Source: Heracleum sosnowskyi (taxonomy: Eukaryota > Streptophyta > Magnoliopsida > Apiales > Apiaceae). From it: 64,000 bases of DNA. The notes beneath the pieces are model-generated. The model saw only the letters and a program-made list of their open reading frames with translations, searched no databases and had not been told where the DNA came from. This document shows, in pieces, positions 34,617 to 44,399 of this stretch (within the stretch, counting starts at the first letter, position 1; each line of letters starts with the position of its first letter). Location: contig JAUIZM010000012.1 in the NCBI GenBank assembly GCA_030848705.1, positions 2,165,001-2,229,000 on the forward strand. Reading direction: 5' to 3'. The position numbers and the translations under genes are program-made.

Positions 34617-35079
34617 CTAACTCCTTGATTAAGCGCAACTTGTAGATTTATAATGAAAGAAGCAATAAAACAATATTAAGACCTAGTGTAGATTTACAAG
34701 ACTGGCATGCTTATAAAATTTATCTCATCAATAATGTTAAATACCACAAAAATCATAAACACCACAAAAATCATACAGAAAAATCATTTTAAACAATTGA
34801 CCACACATACTTCCCACATTTTAAGAAAGTGAAACAAATCATTGCATATACAGAAAAATAGAGGCTAATAGCAGTGAGTGTAGACAACACAATATCATTA
34901 AAAATTGAAGCAATAAAATAATAATAACAACAAAATACATATAATCCACAAACCCCAAATACAATAAACCCCGAAGCCCCAAACTAAACCCATATAATTA
35001 AACACAAAATGCATATAATCCAGATATCAAATCATCCCCAAATATATATAACACAAAACACATATAATCCCCAAATTAA

Positions 35080-35600
35080 ACCTTATTCTGAAATTCAAAT
35101 TGAACCCCAAAGTAACCCCAAAGAAATGATTAGTGACAGGAAATAGAATTACCTTAAACGCGAAGCCCCAAAGTAACCCCGATTGAAACCCTAATTCTGA
35201 AATTCAAATTGAACCCGATTGAAGCCCTAATTCTGAAATTCAACTTGAAGCCCTAATTTTGAAAATCAACCCTGAGACACAAAGAACCCTAAATCAATTG
35301 TAAAATAACGAAAAACCCCCTAAAATAGAAGCAAATTGAAAACCCTGAATTGGCTGGGTGAATAGTGTGAGTAGTGTAAAGATTTATTGTGTGGGTGAAT
35401 CGTGTGAGTAGTGTAAAGATGAATTGTGTGGATGAATTGCAGTCGTGGGTGTGAGGGGTGTGAGTGTGAGTAGAGAGAGAGAGTATACCAAGAGAGAGCA
35501 GCCGTGAAAAGAAAGTGAAGTGAGCGGGTTTTTTGTTTTGGCAAAGTGGAGCGGGTTGTCTGAATTTTGGCAAAGTGAAGTGAGCGGGCTTTTTTTACCG
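35080..35600. repeat. Leader repeats at the right end of the CACTA element
   Basis: A 36-bp unit around GATTGAARCCCTAATTCTG occurs about three times between 35,080 and 35,276. Further on, GTGTGAGTAGTGTAAAGAT recurs at 35,365-35,420 and TTTTGGCAAAGTG at 35,536 and 35,566. This would be the promoter/leader side of the minus-strand transcripts. Frames crossing it are shaped by the repeats and are not called as genes. Confidence 0.55.
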
Positions 35601-36220
35601 CTCAACAAAATTTTATCAATTTTTCATGTCACATTCTATATATCTTTAATTATAAATAGATTTTTTTAATTTTAATTTTTTTTTAAGTTTTTAATTTTTT
35701 GTTAACTTCTTTTTACATATTCATACTAATATATTCAAATACTTTTAGTCACGTACAAAAATTTTAATAGTATATTAAAATACATTTAGAAAATAAATTA
35801 TTTACTTAAATTTGTTGAATAATATACAATTTAATAGCTATATAAAATAAAAAAACATAATCTCAAAAAAATCATTTTAATATTTTTCATTTAATTATTC
35901 ACTTATTTTGTTAGATTCTTAAATTTTATCAAAATTTTAAAATTTCCAATTAAATCAATTAATTTTAATGTCAAATAAAAATAAATATTGTTACTTTTAG
36001 TTAAAAGAAAAAAAATTATGTTTATTACAAAATTATGGCAACACAATTTCATACCTACAGCAACATGCCAACACTTTATTTCTACAGCAACATTTGTTTG
36101 ATGCCTGAGCCAACACCAAATTGACAATGTTGTAGTAGCTAAAAATATGCATGGCAAAGCCAACAAAATCAAAGGCAACATCACCTCTAAATGTTGTAGT
36201 AGGCCATTTATGGTGTAGTG

Positions 36221-36780
36221 TTATAATGTTAATCAAACTAAAACATTAGTACTAAAATCCCAAATTATACGTATTTTACAATGTTGTTAAATATGGAAAT
36301 TGACATTAGTCGGTAAAGTTACCTTGTAGTGATTACTCGGATAATAGGTGATTAATCGGATTTATTAAACATTTATCCTTCGTCAAATATTTGATATTTA
36401 AGTGTTAATATTTACATAAAAGAACTGCATTCATTACTCCATACTTGTACGTGAACGAAAAGAGTAACGTATATATATATATATATATATTTATTTATCG
36501 AGTTTAAAAGCAGCTTTTTAATTTTCGAAAGATATTACATAACATATATATATAATTTAAGTCAATTAAACCGACCCAACCTGACCCAAATCGATGTACG
36601 ATTAAGAGTTGGGTCACAAATTAATATTTTGTGTGATGGGATGAAATTTTTTCAAACCGATTTAATTGGGTCGGATTGCAAAAATGCTTTTAACTCGGCA
36701 AATACAACCCAACAAATTTTGTGTGTTGGGATTAATATTTTGTGTGATGGGATTGAAATTTTTTCAAACCGATTTAATTG
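36221..36780. other. Non-coding spacer with a local duplication
   Basis: (TA)n at 36,470-36,490. TTTTGTGTGATGGGAT and TTTTTTCAAACCGATTTAATTG (20 bases: TTTTTCAAACCGATTTAATT) occur twice, at about 36,628-36,665 and 36,738-36,780. Contains ACCCAACC words like those at 28.3 kb. Confidence 0.55.
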
Positions 36781-37439
36781 AGATTGAGCGGCCTCCTCCT
36801 CAGCAAAGCGTTTCTTGAGTCTTGAGTCTCTGCCTCATGGGCTGCAATTTTCTCCTTAGTAGTTTGGGGTTGTTCCCAATTTGTTTGGGAAGAACGTCTT
36901 CTCCTTGGGGCAACATCCCTTTCTTCTTCAGTTGAGTCATTCTCCTCCTCGGTATATGGTCCCGAATAATCTCGAATCAGAGGGGTCCTTCGAGTTTGAG
37001 TTTGTAGATTCTGGGGTCCCATACCTTGTATATAAGGAGGGACATATGCTTCATGGTAAATGGGGTTGAAACCACTACCGCCCGCCATGGGTCGAGGGGG
37101 CATGCCATAGCTGGGCATCCCAAAAGTTTGAGTAGTGTATCGGGGGAGATCAGTAGTGTGGAGTTGAAGACCACTTGGTGCATTCATGAGCAGTGGGGAG
37201 GTCGTGATTGGTTCCTGATGAGCGGTCTCTTATGGATTAGATCCATGAATGACCATCTGCAGGGGATTCGTCCCTTCAGGCGAAATTGGGATCTCCGGTC
37301 CTTGAGTATTGATGGGGATATTCGCCCCCTCAGTGCCAGTAGTTGGCGGCGGTTGATTTCCGTGAGTATCAGCCTCAGAGGTGATAGGAAGTTCCTCAGA
37401 AACTGGAGTATCTCGAGTTGTTCTCCGTGTGTTTGCCAT
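36781..37439 (-). pseudogene. Gypsy gag gene, 5' part, with one stop
   Basis: The frame opens at 37,439 with MANTRRTTRDTPVSEELPIT, 13 bp after the primer-binding site, and is rich in Pro, Thr and Glu. A stop at 37,230 interrupts it; the same frame continues to 36,774 with MPPRPMAGGSGFNPIYHEAY and an acidic and Arg-rich stretch (DSTEEERDVAPRRRRSS). It is then cut off by unrelated DNA at about 36,781 before any nucleocapsid or pol domain. This resembles the start of gag in plant Tat/Athila-like gypsy elements; the lineage is an inference. Confidence 0.75.
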
Positions 37440-37452
37440 GGTTGATGTTGTC

Positions 37453-37470
37453 TTCCCACAGACGGCGCCA
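37453..37470 (-). promoter_or_regulatory. Primer-binding site of the gypsy element
   Basis: Minus-strand TGGCGCCGTCTGTGGGAA, two bases after the LTR end. TGGCGCC matches the 3' end of a plant tRNA (probably tRNA-Asp), as in many plant gypsy elements. Confidence 0.8.
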
Positions 37471-37472
37471 AA

Positions 37473-38000
37473 TGTTGTGGATTAAAAAACGTGCTTGTAT
37501 ATTAATTGCTAGGATTTATGAGCTTTCGAGCTTTAATGGGTGCACTTGTGTTTTGAGACTAAATTGGTCCTCACAAGATGCCTACGTATCTCAATTAATA
37601 CTGAGAATCAAGCCAAAGACGTAGTTCTGATTGTAGGATCAGGTCCTTTATATAGGCGTCTAGAGCCTCATATTTAGGGTAAGTTTAGGAGTCTTAGCGA
37701 ATAAGTCTCATTTTCGATAACGGATAAACATTTTATTTCTTGCTGCATAAGTCTTTTCCTTGTTTATAAAGGCTATGACTCATTATTTCTTTTTAATTGG
37801 GATTCTGGATCCTTCTTTGATGAATTTACCATATTTTGGACTTTTTTCCTGAGATGTATATTTCCCTTATTTATTAATTACGATTTTAATAAATAAATAG
37901 GGTTTCGGGCCTTACTTATTGGGTCGTGTCCTTGGACCAATCCGGTTCTAATTAATATGTCATTAATTATATTTCTAGGCTTATATTTCAGCCCATATCA
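37473..38000 (-). repeat. 5' LTR of the gypsy element
   Basis: Ends CCACAACA at 37,473, next to the primer-binding site. Contains a TATATAAAGG box near 37,650 and GAGATACGTAGGCATC (minus strand), the motif shared with the LTR at 11.6-12.2 kb. The outer end is set at TGATATGGGC (38,000) and could be off by some bases. Confidence 0.7.
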
Positions 38001-38905
38001 ACTTGGAAAAGAGAATCTAAAGGTCACAATAGAAAAGTTTTCTATTAGTGCATCTTAAAATCATAATATTTAAATATTTAATTAAAAATCCAGCGATCTA
38101 AACATCTAGTGAAAATGAATAAATTTGTAAAATTTCAAATGTTTTAGTGATTTGGATAAATGATTTTTTAACAAAAAATAATCAATCAATCCCTGTCGTT
38201 AAAATTACATAAGAAACTAATATAATTATAAAGTCAATAATCTATAGCTTAAATTTGCATAAAAAATATTCTATAACTATATTTCGGTCGGATCATTAAA
38301 AAATATTTATAAAATATGATTTCATGCCGCACTAGAAAAGTTTTATATTGTGGCCTTTAAAAACTCCAAGCCCTAATATAAATGACAGGATACTTACCTT
38401 TTATCCAATGTTTTATTTTAGACAATTGAAAAGAAAAACGAAAACATCAAAATTAGATTATTTAAGAAAAATTAAAAATAATATCTATTATATTATGTAA
38501 ATCATGTTAAATATGTATCGATAAAATAAATTTACATACTTCTTTCATTATACTGATTTGTATTACGTTTTCTTAATTGGGCCGACCCAGTTGTTATAAA
38601 TAATTTAAATAAATAAATATAATAAAATAATTGTATTTGAATATATATATGTATATATAGATAAAAATACCAACTTTTGCAATAATAACAATTTAAATAC
38701 AAAAATATTAATATTTCTCTGATCAAACCCTTTGTAGGAAGATATATGATGGATGTCAAGATCATCCTGACAATAAAGTACTCCTTTTCCAAATGGGATG
38801 AGGAACCCTGATTTCTTTTTTCTTTGTCGGCTAATAATAATTTATTCTTTCTCAATTCCTAATGGGTTTAGGATGCGTAATTTTACCTTGTTCTCTTTGA
38901 ATAAT
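38001..38905. other. AT-rich intergenic DNA upstream of the nucleoredoxin-like gene
   Basis: No gene or recognisable repeat apart from short A/T tracts and TATATATATGTATATATAG near 38,643. Confidence 0.6.
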
Positions 38906-38915
38906 TTATAAATAG
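38906..38915 (+). promoter_or_regulatory. TATA box of the nucleoredoxin-like gene
   Basis: TTATAAATAG, 37 bp before the ATG. The transcribed leader would be very short (10-15 bases) if this box is used. Confidence 0.55.
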
Positions 38916-38951
38916 ATCAACTACTCATAAATTGGCTCGACTCGAAACTTA

Positions 38952-40667
38952 ATGATGATGACAAGAAGTTTAAAACGCAAACAGCTTGAAGATGTTGAAG
39001 TTCATATCAGAAAGCATGTTGAGGAGAAGAAGAAGAAGAAGAAGCAGAGCATTCCGGAGGAAGAGGAGGAGATGCAAAGTTTCATCCGTGTTGGTGATGC
39101 TGTTGATTTATCCCAAATTTTATTTACCCAAGAAAGAGACTATTTAATCAAATACAAGGATAATAAGCTCGTCAAGCACAAACACCTGGCTGGTAAGGTG
39201 GTTGTTTTACATTTTGTGTCACTGGTAAACAATAGGGACATCAACCGTTGGGATTTCTTTGCAACAGACTTAGCGGATGTATACAATAATTTAGAGCCGA
39301 AAGGTGGTTTCGAGGTGGTGCTTGTTGCAGTAAGGGATGGTATGGCTTGTCGTTACCCAGGAAAGCCAAGATTAACATATTCCACTCCTTATGAGCGTTA
39401 TGAAGAAATCTTTTCTACAATGCCATGGACTGCTATCCCATTCTCAGATGTGAAATCCAGAAAACGGCTTGAAAGAAGATTTGGTATCTCTGGCAATACC
39501 GTTGTGGATGAGGTGCCAATCTCAGTTGTCATTGACCCGAGAGGCATGGTTGTGCAAACTCGTGCCTGTCATGTATTTTCAAGGTATGGAGCTGCGGGTT
39601 ATCCTTTCACTAGTGAAAGGTTAAAGTTCCTTGATTCCGAAGATTCCGTGGCCAAGAAGCAGCTTTCCGTAAGCACGCTCTTGGCCTCTCCTGAACGTGA
39701 TTATGTCATCACCAACAAAGGAGACCAGGTTCCAGTTCATAAGCTTGAAGATAAGGTGGTATGCCTGTTTTTTTTAACAAGTAAATCGCACAACTTTATC
39801 ACCTGGAAACTTAAAAAGATTTATAAAGAGTTAGCTAAGAATAAGGAAGACTTTGAGGTTGTGCTCGTTTACTTGCTTCCTATTAAATCCGATACGTATG
39901 AAGATGAATTCTGGAAAACATTTGGGACGATGCCTTGGTTGGCGATCCCATTTAAAGACACAAATTGTACTAAGAAGTTGGTGAGGATCTTTGAGTATCC
40001 TCTATGTGAGCCTGGACCAGATCCTGTTTCGGGGCTGGTTATTATCGGACCTCATGGAAAATTCATTGAACCTTTTGGCGTTAACATCTTGATGCGCTAT
40101 GGTATACCAGCATACCCCTTTACTCGATTCAGTGCTGTCAAATTAAAGCTTGAAAATGCCAAAGATGTGAAGCCAGAGATGTTTTGGGATCTTGATGCCG
40201 TCTTCAGACAAGAAAATGGGTCCCAGGTTCGATTCTCTCAGATTGCTGGCAAGAGAATCATAGTCTTATTTCAAATTTGCTATGATATATCAGAACATGC
40301 ATTGAGGAAGCTAAAAGCATTGTATATCCAGATGAAGGGGACACATGATGAGTTTGAAGTGATCCATATCCGTGACAAGTCTGAGAAAGTTGCAGCAGCT
40401 ATCCCATGGTTGACACATACTCCTTTTGAGAAGGCCTCAGACGCAGATCAGCTTATGTGTCGTATTTTTGATGGTGGTTGTGATGGAATAATTGCATTTG
40501 ATTGTGATGGAAGGGTTGTCAGAATGACTTCATCAGTTTCTGCAATTGGGAAGATGGTTTTTCCCTTTTATAGTTGTAATGACATGGAAGCTGAAGTCTT
40601 GGAGGAAGTGGAAGATTGTTTACGTGAGCCTTTACAAGCCCTTTCATGTTGGTTGCGATATGAATGA
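38952..40667 (+). CDS. Nucleoredoxin-like protein with three degenerate thioredoxin folds
   Basis: 571 residues in one exon. After a basic, Lys-rich N-terminus (KKKKKKQ, about 26-32) and an acidic run come three repeats of the nucleoredoxin/thioredoxin-like fold, each with the pattern beta-strand (VVVLHFV, VVCLFFL, IIVLFQI), helix, FEVVLV and a (M)PW...PF block (TMPWTAIPF, TMPWLAIPF, AIPWLTHTPF). Plant nucleoredoxins reduce oxidised proteins such as catalase through WCPPC sites in the first and third domains. Here the corresponding places read SLVNNRDIN, LTSKSHNF and QICYDISEH, so every active-site Cys pair is missing. The C-terminal Cys/His-rich (DC1) domain of canonical members is also absent. 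It is probably not an oxidoreductase, though it may bind partners. The start is the first of three ATG codons in a row. Family fairly sure, function unknown. Confidence 0.85.
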   Translation: MMMTRSLKRKQLEDVEVHIRKHVEEKKKKKKQSIPEEEEEMQSFIRVGDAVDLSQILFTQERDYLIKYKDNKLVKHKHLAGKVVVLHFVSLVNNRDINRWDFFATDLADVYNNLEPKGGFEVVLVAVRDGMACRYPGKPRLTYSTPYERYEEIFSTMPWTAIPFSDVKSRKRLERRFGISGNTVVDEVPISVVIDPRGMVVQTRACHVFSRYGAAGYPFTSERLKFLDSEDSVAKKQLSVSTLLASPERDYVITNKGDQVPVHKLEDKVVCLFFLTSKSHNFITWKLKKIYKELAKNKEDFEVVLVYLLPIKSDTYEDEFWKTFGTMPWLAIPFKDTNCTKKLVRIFEYPLCEPGPDPVSGLVIIGPHGKFIEPFGVNILMRYGIPAYPFTRFSAVKLKLENAKDVKPEMFWDLDAVFRQENGSQVRFSQIAGKRIIVLFQICYDISEHALRKLKALYIQMKGTHDEFEVIHIRDKSEKVAAAIPWLTHTPFEKASDADQLMCRIFDGGCDGIIAFDCDGRVVRMTSSVSAIGKMVFPFYSCNDMEAEVLEEVEDCLREPLQALSCWLRYE

Positions 40668-40932
40668 TGTTTATGCATGATGATAGTCATATGTGAAATC
40701 AGTTGACTCCCCTGCTTTAAGTTCTTGATATCTTTAAGGGCAAGTAGTGATGCATATTCATACAACGTTACAAACAAAAAAAATCCTGACAATACCTATC
40801 TGTTTTGATCTGATTTATCAAAGACTTTTGGAATTTGATTTGAATTTTATTTTAAAAGTTGAAAGGAATTTGAACTTTTGATACACTGAAAATGTACATA
40901 ACATACTTGAGGAGATTTCTCTTAAATATATA

Positions 40933-41130
40933 CTCCCTCCGTTCCATTTTTGTTGTCCAAAATTTCCTTTTTATTTTGTCTCAGAATTGTTGTCCACTTG
41001 TAAATTATGTGTTAATTATGTTAATTTTTATAAAAAACAATATATCTATTTGGTAACGGTTAATCTATTTACTATGATGGAATAAAAGGTGGATTTTTGA
41101 TTGCCGACAATAAAAATGGGACGGAGGGAA
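40933..41130. mobile_element. Stowaway-like (Tc1/mariner) MITE
   Basis: 198 bp with terminal repeats CTCCCTCCGTTCCATTTTTG and, inverted on the right, TTCCCTCCGTCCCATTTTTA, flanked by TA on both sides. The CTCCCTCCGT start is typical of plant Stowaway MITEs. It lies 265 bp after the nucleoredoxin-like stop codon. Confidence 0.88.
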
Positions 41131-41507
41131 TATTACTTTTTTAAAACAAGTAATCACTTTATAAACTATAATAAATAAAATTAATTTTAGTTAGAATTTA
41201 ATTAGGTTTATATTTTTCATGGAACTTGTATATTATAAGTTTTATGCCTTTTACAAATTTGTAGTAATATATAAGAAAATTTAATATTTTAATATCTAAA
41301 ATAGGGATGTTCTAGAGAAAAAGATTAATTGAATTTAGATGAGTTTAGGCTGTTTTGGGGATTCTCACTTATACAATATAAAATTTAAAAAATTATGGAA
41401 ATCAAAAGTATCCACCCAAACAAAAATACAAATAAAATATAAATAAATTACAAACAAAATATGAAAATTAATAAAAAAAATCTAGCATAATAATTTAAAA
41501 TTTTGAT
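41131..41507. other. AT-rich non-coding DNA
   Basis: No feature recognised between the MITE and the copied 3'-UTR piece. Confidence 0.5.
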
Positions 41508-41565
41508 AATAGTCATATGTGAAATCAGTTGACTCCACTGCTTTAAGTTCTTGCCATCTTTAATG
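41508..41565 (+). repeat. Copy of the nucleoredoxin-like gene's 3' flank
   Basis: GATAGTCATATGTGAAATCAGTTGACTCC-type sequence (key words AGTCATATGTGAAATCAGTT and GCTTTAAGTTCTTG) repeats 40,680-40,738, which lies just after the nucleoredoxin-like stop, with a handful of differences. Its right end abuts TBL coding sequence. Confidence 0.85.
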
Positions 41566-42127
41566 GTATCACTTGTACATATCAAAATGCAAAAGATACT
41601 TTTTATTTACCTCAAAAGAATCTCAACCCTGAATTTAATGATCAACTTGGATTCTTTACTCCAAATATTACCATAGTTGAGTCTCCTAAAGTGAAAAATC
41701 AGACTCAGAATGACAACATGCATTATAAAGATGGAGTTTTGAAGTCAAATATTACAAAAATCAAGGCTACAGAGTCTCAGGCAAAGGTGAAAAATCAGGC
41801 TCAGGGCAAAGATTTGAGGCCAAGTCCAAAGGAGCAAAATAAAACTGAGAATGAGGATAAAAAAGCTGCAGAAGGGGTGGCTACAAAGAAACAGGGGAAG
41901 GAGCCTCTTGCTGGATCACCGGAGAAATCGAAAACTGAGAAAATGATGGAGCAGCTGATGAAGTGTGATTTTTTTGATGGAGAGTGGGTGAAAGATGATT
42001 CGTATCCACTGTATAAGCCTGGTTCTTGTACACTAATTGATGAACAATTTAATTGTTTTCTCAATGGTAGGCCTGATCAAGAATTCCAGCAGTACAAATG
42101 GAAGCCAAAAGGATGCATTTTAACAAG
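41566..42127 (+). pseudogene. TBL (O-acetyltransferase-like) gene, exon with PMR5N domain only
   Basis: An open frame with no start codon at its left end runs from 41,566 through a low-complexity Lys/Glu/Gln region to the PMR5N domain: MKCDFFDGEWVKDDSYPLY, CTLIDEQFNCFLNGRPD and YKWKPKGC, with the conserved Cys residues. It ends AACAAG followed by GTTTGTG, a splice donor at the place where TBL genes usually have an intron. The signal-anchor and start lie beyond the left break, where copied nucleoredoxin 3' flank begins; no exon with the GDS or WCLPGVPD motif follows before the glucanase on the opposite strand. TBL proteins O-acetylate xylan, pectin or mannan in the Golgi. This remnant cannot be active. 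Confidence 0.85.
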
Positions 42128-42376
42128 GTTTGTGATCAAATGTTGTGTTCGGTTCTAAGTTATCTGTATTGCTTTTGCTTACCATTTGCTCTATTTTCTA
42201 GAAATCAAATTTTGTAATGTGAATTTCAAGTGCACTAGTATCTTTTCAATTAGACTATTCATTATTCAATAATTAATTCCAAGTTTCCAATTATCAAAAC
42301 AATCCACGATCAGATTCCGAGATTAGAAATCAGCACAAAAATAACTGAGGATCGGTTAAGATGAGTCTGAACACAA

Positions 42377-42505
42377 TAACATAACTCTGCATTATTCCGC
42401 CAATAGGACTCCAAATAAAGCCCAGGCACCATTGAAACATCCACATTTTCCTGATCAAAGTCTTCCATCTGGTACTCTGATATTGAAGTCCAGGAAATTG
42501 AATAA
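42377..42505. other. Block conserved between the two gene clusters (second copy)
   Basis: Counterpart of 18,101-18,235, 250 bp after the TBL splice donor. Product not recognised. TBL intron DNA is the simplest reading. Confidence 0.55.
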
Positions 42506-42772
42506 TAAGATTACTAGTTGTCGCTAAAACCAATCACCTTTGATAATGACGAAGAAACCTATTTACCTTCCATCCGATTTGATTTAATTAAATACTTAAG
42601 TTAAGGAAACGATAAATCTTCGTAGGGAACCAAAAAAAGACAACAGAAACACTGTATGAACAAACAAACAGCTCTGTCCTAAATTTAAGTAGAAATACAA
42701 TAAATGGGTGGAGATATCTTCTACAAAAGAATACCTAACAATCTATAATTTCCTACTTCCAAAAAAAAAAAA

Positions 42773-44212
42773 TTACATCAAGTGCAACATCTTTCTTCCT
42801 CTCATGGTTGGATTCTCGCAGTTAAAATTACTAGGAAGTTGAGTAACCACATTGGCAGCTCCTCCGAAATGACACGTCCAGCTTGCTCGAGACATCTTCT
42901 GATAATAACTGTTGAACGCGTATGAAGCATGGGCCTCAAGAGTATCCGGATGAAAACATCTTTCACCTGACTGGATTGGCCTACAATCAGCCCCGCCTTC
43001 ACCACAAGCGTAATCAAGCGCACTTTGTAGTTTCTCCTTCCCTGCCTGCACATTAGCTACACACCAAGTCTGTCCTTTTGTGCTTGGACCCTGATTCACT
43101 GGTGGTGATGCTACGGGCACCTTTGCTTTACTTCTATTTGTGGGATTTGACATTGTACCATTCAATGCATCTAATGACAAGGGAATGTCGTAAACTTTCT
43201 TTGTGTCCGGATAAAAGAGGCCATAATTCCTTTCGGAAACAGGTCCGCCTTTCTGATTTTCATTAAACAATGCAAACAAAAAGACGTTGAGTTTATCGTT
43301 AGGCCTCAAGGGAGTGCCACCACCGGTGAGTACTCTGCGGACTAGGTTTCCATTGTAAGCAGCTGCATTGTCGATTCCAGCACCAAATTCCGTATCACCC
43401 CCTTCTGAAGGCCAGCCAGTCTCTGAAACAACAACTTTAATATCACTAAAATTCAAGGCATCAAGAGCTGCAAAAACAGCATCAAGTTGGGCTTCAAAAA
43501 GACTCATATAAACATTCCCATTGGCAGGGTCTTTTACGCCTTCATTGGGACGAAGCAAAGCATAATCTAAAGAGATAGTATCAGTATTGGCTTCATAAGC
43601 AAAAAACGGGTAGGAATTGGCCATGAGATAAGACCCTGTCTGTTGAAGAAAAGTGAGCATAGGCTTGATGGCAGGCTCGATCAATTCAGACTTAAACGAT
43701 CCAGATGAAGGCGGATAAGAATTTTGAAGTGCACTGAGAGCAACAGGGGAAGAAACTTTAATATCAGCACTAAAATTAAGTTTTTGAAGAGAAGCATACA
43801 TATTTTTCATCGCAGGCACGAGGTAAGGAGTGCTCTGAGGGTCTACAAACACTTCGTTTCCAACCGCGATAGCTTCAATCATGGTCTGGGGATAGAAAGG
43901 GACAATGTTGGAGTTGAGCCAAGAATCAGTGAATGATTGATCATTAGCAGCCGATGACAACAGACCATTAGGCATACAGACCGTAACACTAATATTAGAA
44001 TTAGCCAGAGCAGACAGAACAGAAGATTCAGTATCAAAGATCTTGACACGAGTAATGCCATTCGATTTGAGAAGCTCCACCACTCGAGAAGGCTGTGGAA
44101 GATTATCCGCAATTCTACCATAATTCACACCGATGGAACCATGATTATGAGCGGAACACAGGGTTCCAAAAATCAAGAATAAACAAAACAGAAAAAGTTT
44201 AAGCAGAGACAT
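42773..44212 (-). CDS. Glucan endo-1,3-beta-glucosidase, GH17 with X8 (CBM43) domain, copy 2
   Basis: 479 residues in one exon: signal peptide 1-21 (MSLLKLFLFCLFLIFGTLCS), GH17 domain with acid/base Glu120 (AVGNEVFV) and nucleophile Glu264 (SETGWPS), linker, X8 domain from about 382. It cleaves beta-1,3-glucan in the wall. Start at 44,212: longer in-frame Mets upstream exist but would put the signal peptide inside the protein and lie beyond the TATA box. Compared with copy 1 the barrel is almost unchanged, while the end of X8 differs strongly (SRASWTCHFGG against LRSGGTCYFGG) and the protein continues for 13 extra residues (ENPTMRGRKMLHLM) that are not a GPI signal. Neighbours: truncated TBL on one side, NPF transporter on the other, both copied in part around copy 1. 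Confidence 0.95.
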   Translation of the reverse strand: MSLLKLFLFCLFLIFGTLCSAHNHGSIGVNYGRIADNLPQPSRVVELLKSNGITRVKIFDTESSVLSALANSNISVTVCMPNGLLSSAANDQSFTDSWLNSNIVPFYPQTMIEAIAVGNEVFVDPQSTPYLVPAMKNMYASLQKLNFSADIKVSSPVALSALQNSYPPSSGSFKSELIEPAIKPMLTFLQQTGSYLMANSYPFFAYEANTDTISLDYALLRPNEGVKDPANGNVYMSLFEAQLDAVFAALDALNFSDIKVVVSETGWPSEGGDTEFGAGIDNAAAYNGNLVRRVLTGGGTPLRPNDKLNVFLFALFNENQKGGPVSERNYGLFYPDTKKVYDIPLSLDALNGTMSNPTNRSKAKVPVASPPVNQGPSTKGQTWCVANVQAGKEKLQSALDYACGEGGADCRPIQSGERCFHPDTLEAHASYAFNSYYQKMSRASWTCHFGGAANVVTQLPSNFNCENPTMRGRKMLHLM

Positions 44213-44276
44213 TGTAGGAGTAATATGTTGGAGCTGTGAAAACTTATCAATGAGACTCTGCGTGCCTGCATGGGTG

Positions 44277-44286
44277 TTTATATAGG
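44277..44286 (-). promoter_or_regulatory. TATA box of glucanase copy 2
   Basis: Minus-strand CCTATATAAA, 65 bp before the chosen ATG and in the same context as in copy 1. Confidence 0.8.
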
Positions 44287-44399
44287 GAGGGAGAGGGGGG
44301 TACGTGAGAAGTGGAGCTTCCATATTCGATTTCAACTTGAAACTGGACAGATTAAGAGAGATTATGGAATGGGGCACTAATCGTGGCCTCTTTTCCTTT

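Larger units (their letters stand above)
28562..36220 (-). mobile_element. CACTA (En/Spm-like) transposon, 7.66 kb, lacking the catalytic domain
   Basis: Ends are perfect inverted repeats of CACTACACCATAAATGGCC (28,562-28,580 and 36,202-36,220; 21 bp in all), flanked by the same 3-bp duplication TTA (28,559-28,561 and 36,221-36,223). Both are diagnostic of the CACTA superfamily. Subterminal regions (28.58-28.98 and 36.03-36.19 kb) are dense in TGTTGCC, GCCAACA and GCAACA words, as needed for transposase binding. Two minus-strand genes lie inside (34.6-33.1 and 32.7-29.3 kb). The usual tnp2 transposase core is missing. Confidence 0.93.

Noticed and set aside
35289..35608. Three minus-strand frames with Thr-His-rich products
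   Set aside because: Produced by the GTGTGAGTAG and GGCAAAGTG repeats in the CACTA leader.
42330..42533. Minus-strand frame in the conserved block, with a partly similar frame near 18.2 kb
   Set aside because: The similarity between copies is at DNA level, the copies are interrupted differently, and no family is recognised; kept only as a conserved block.
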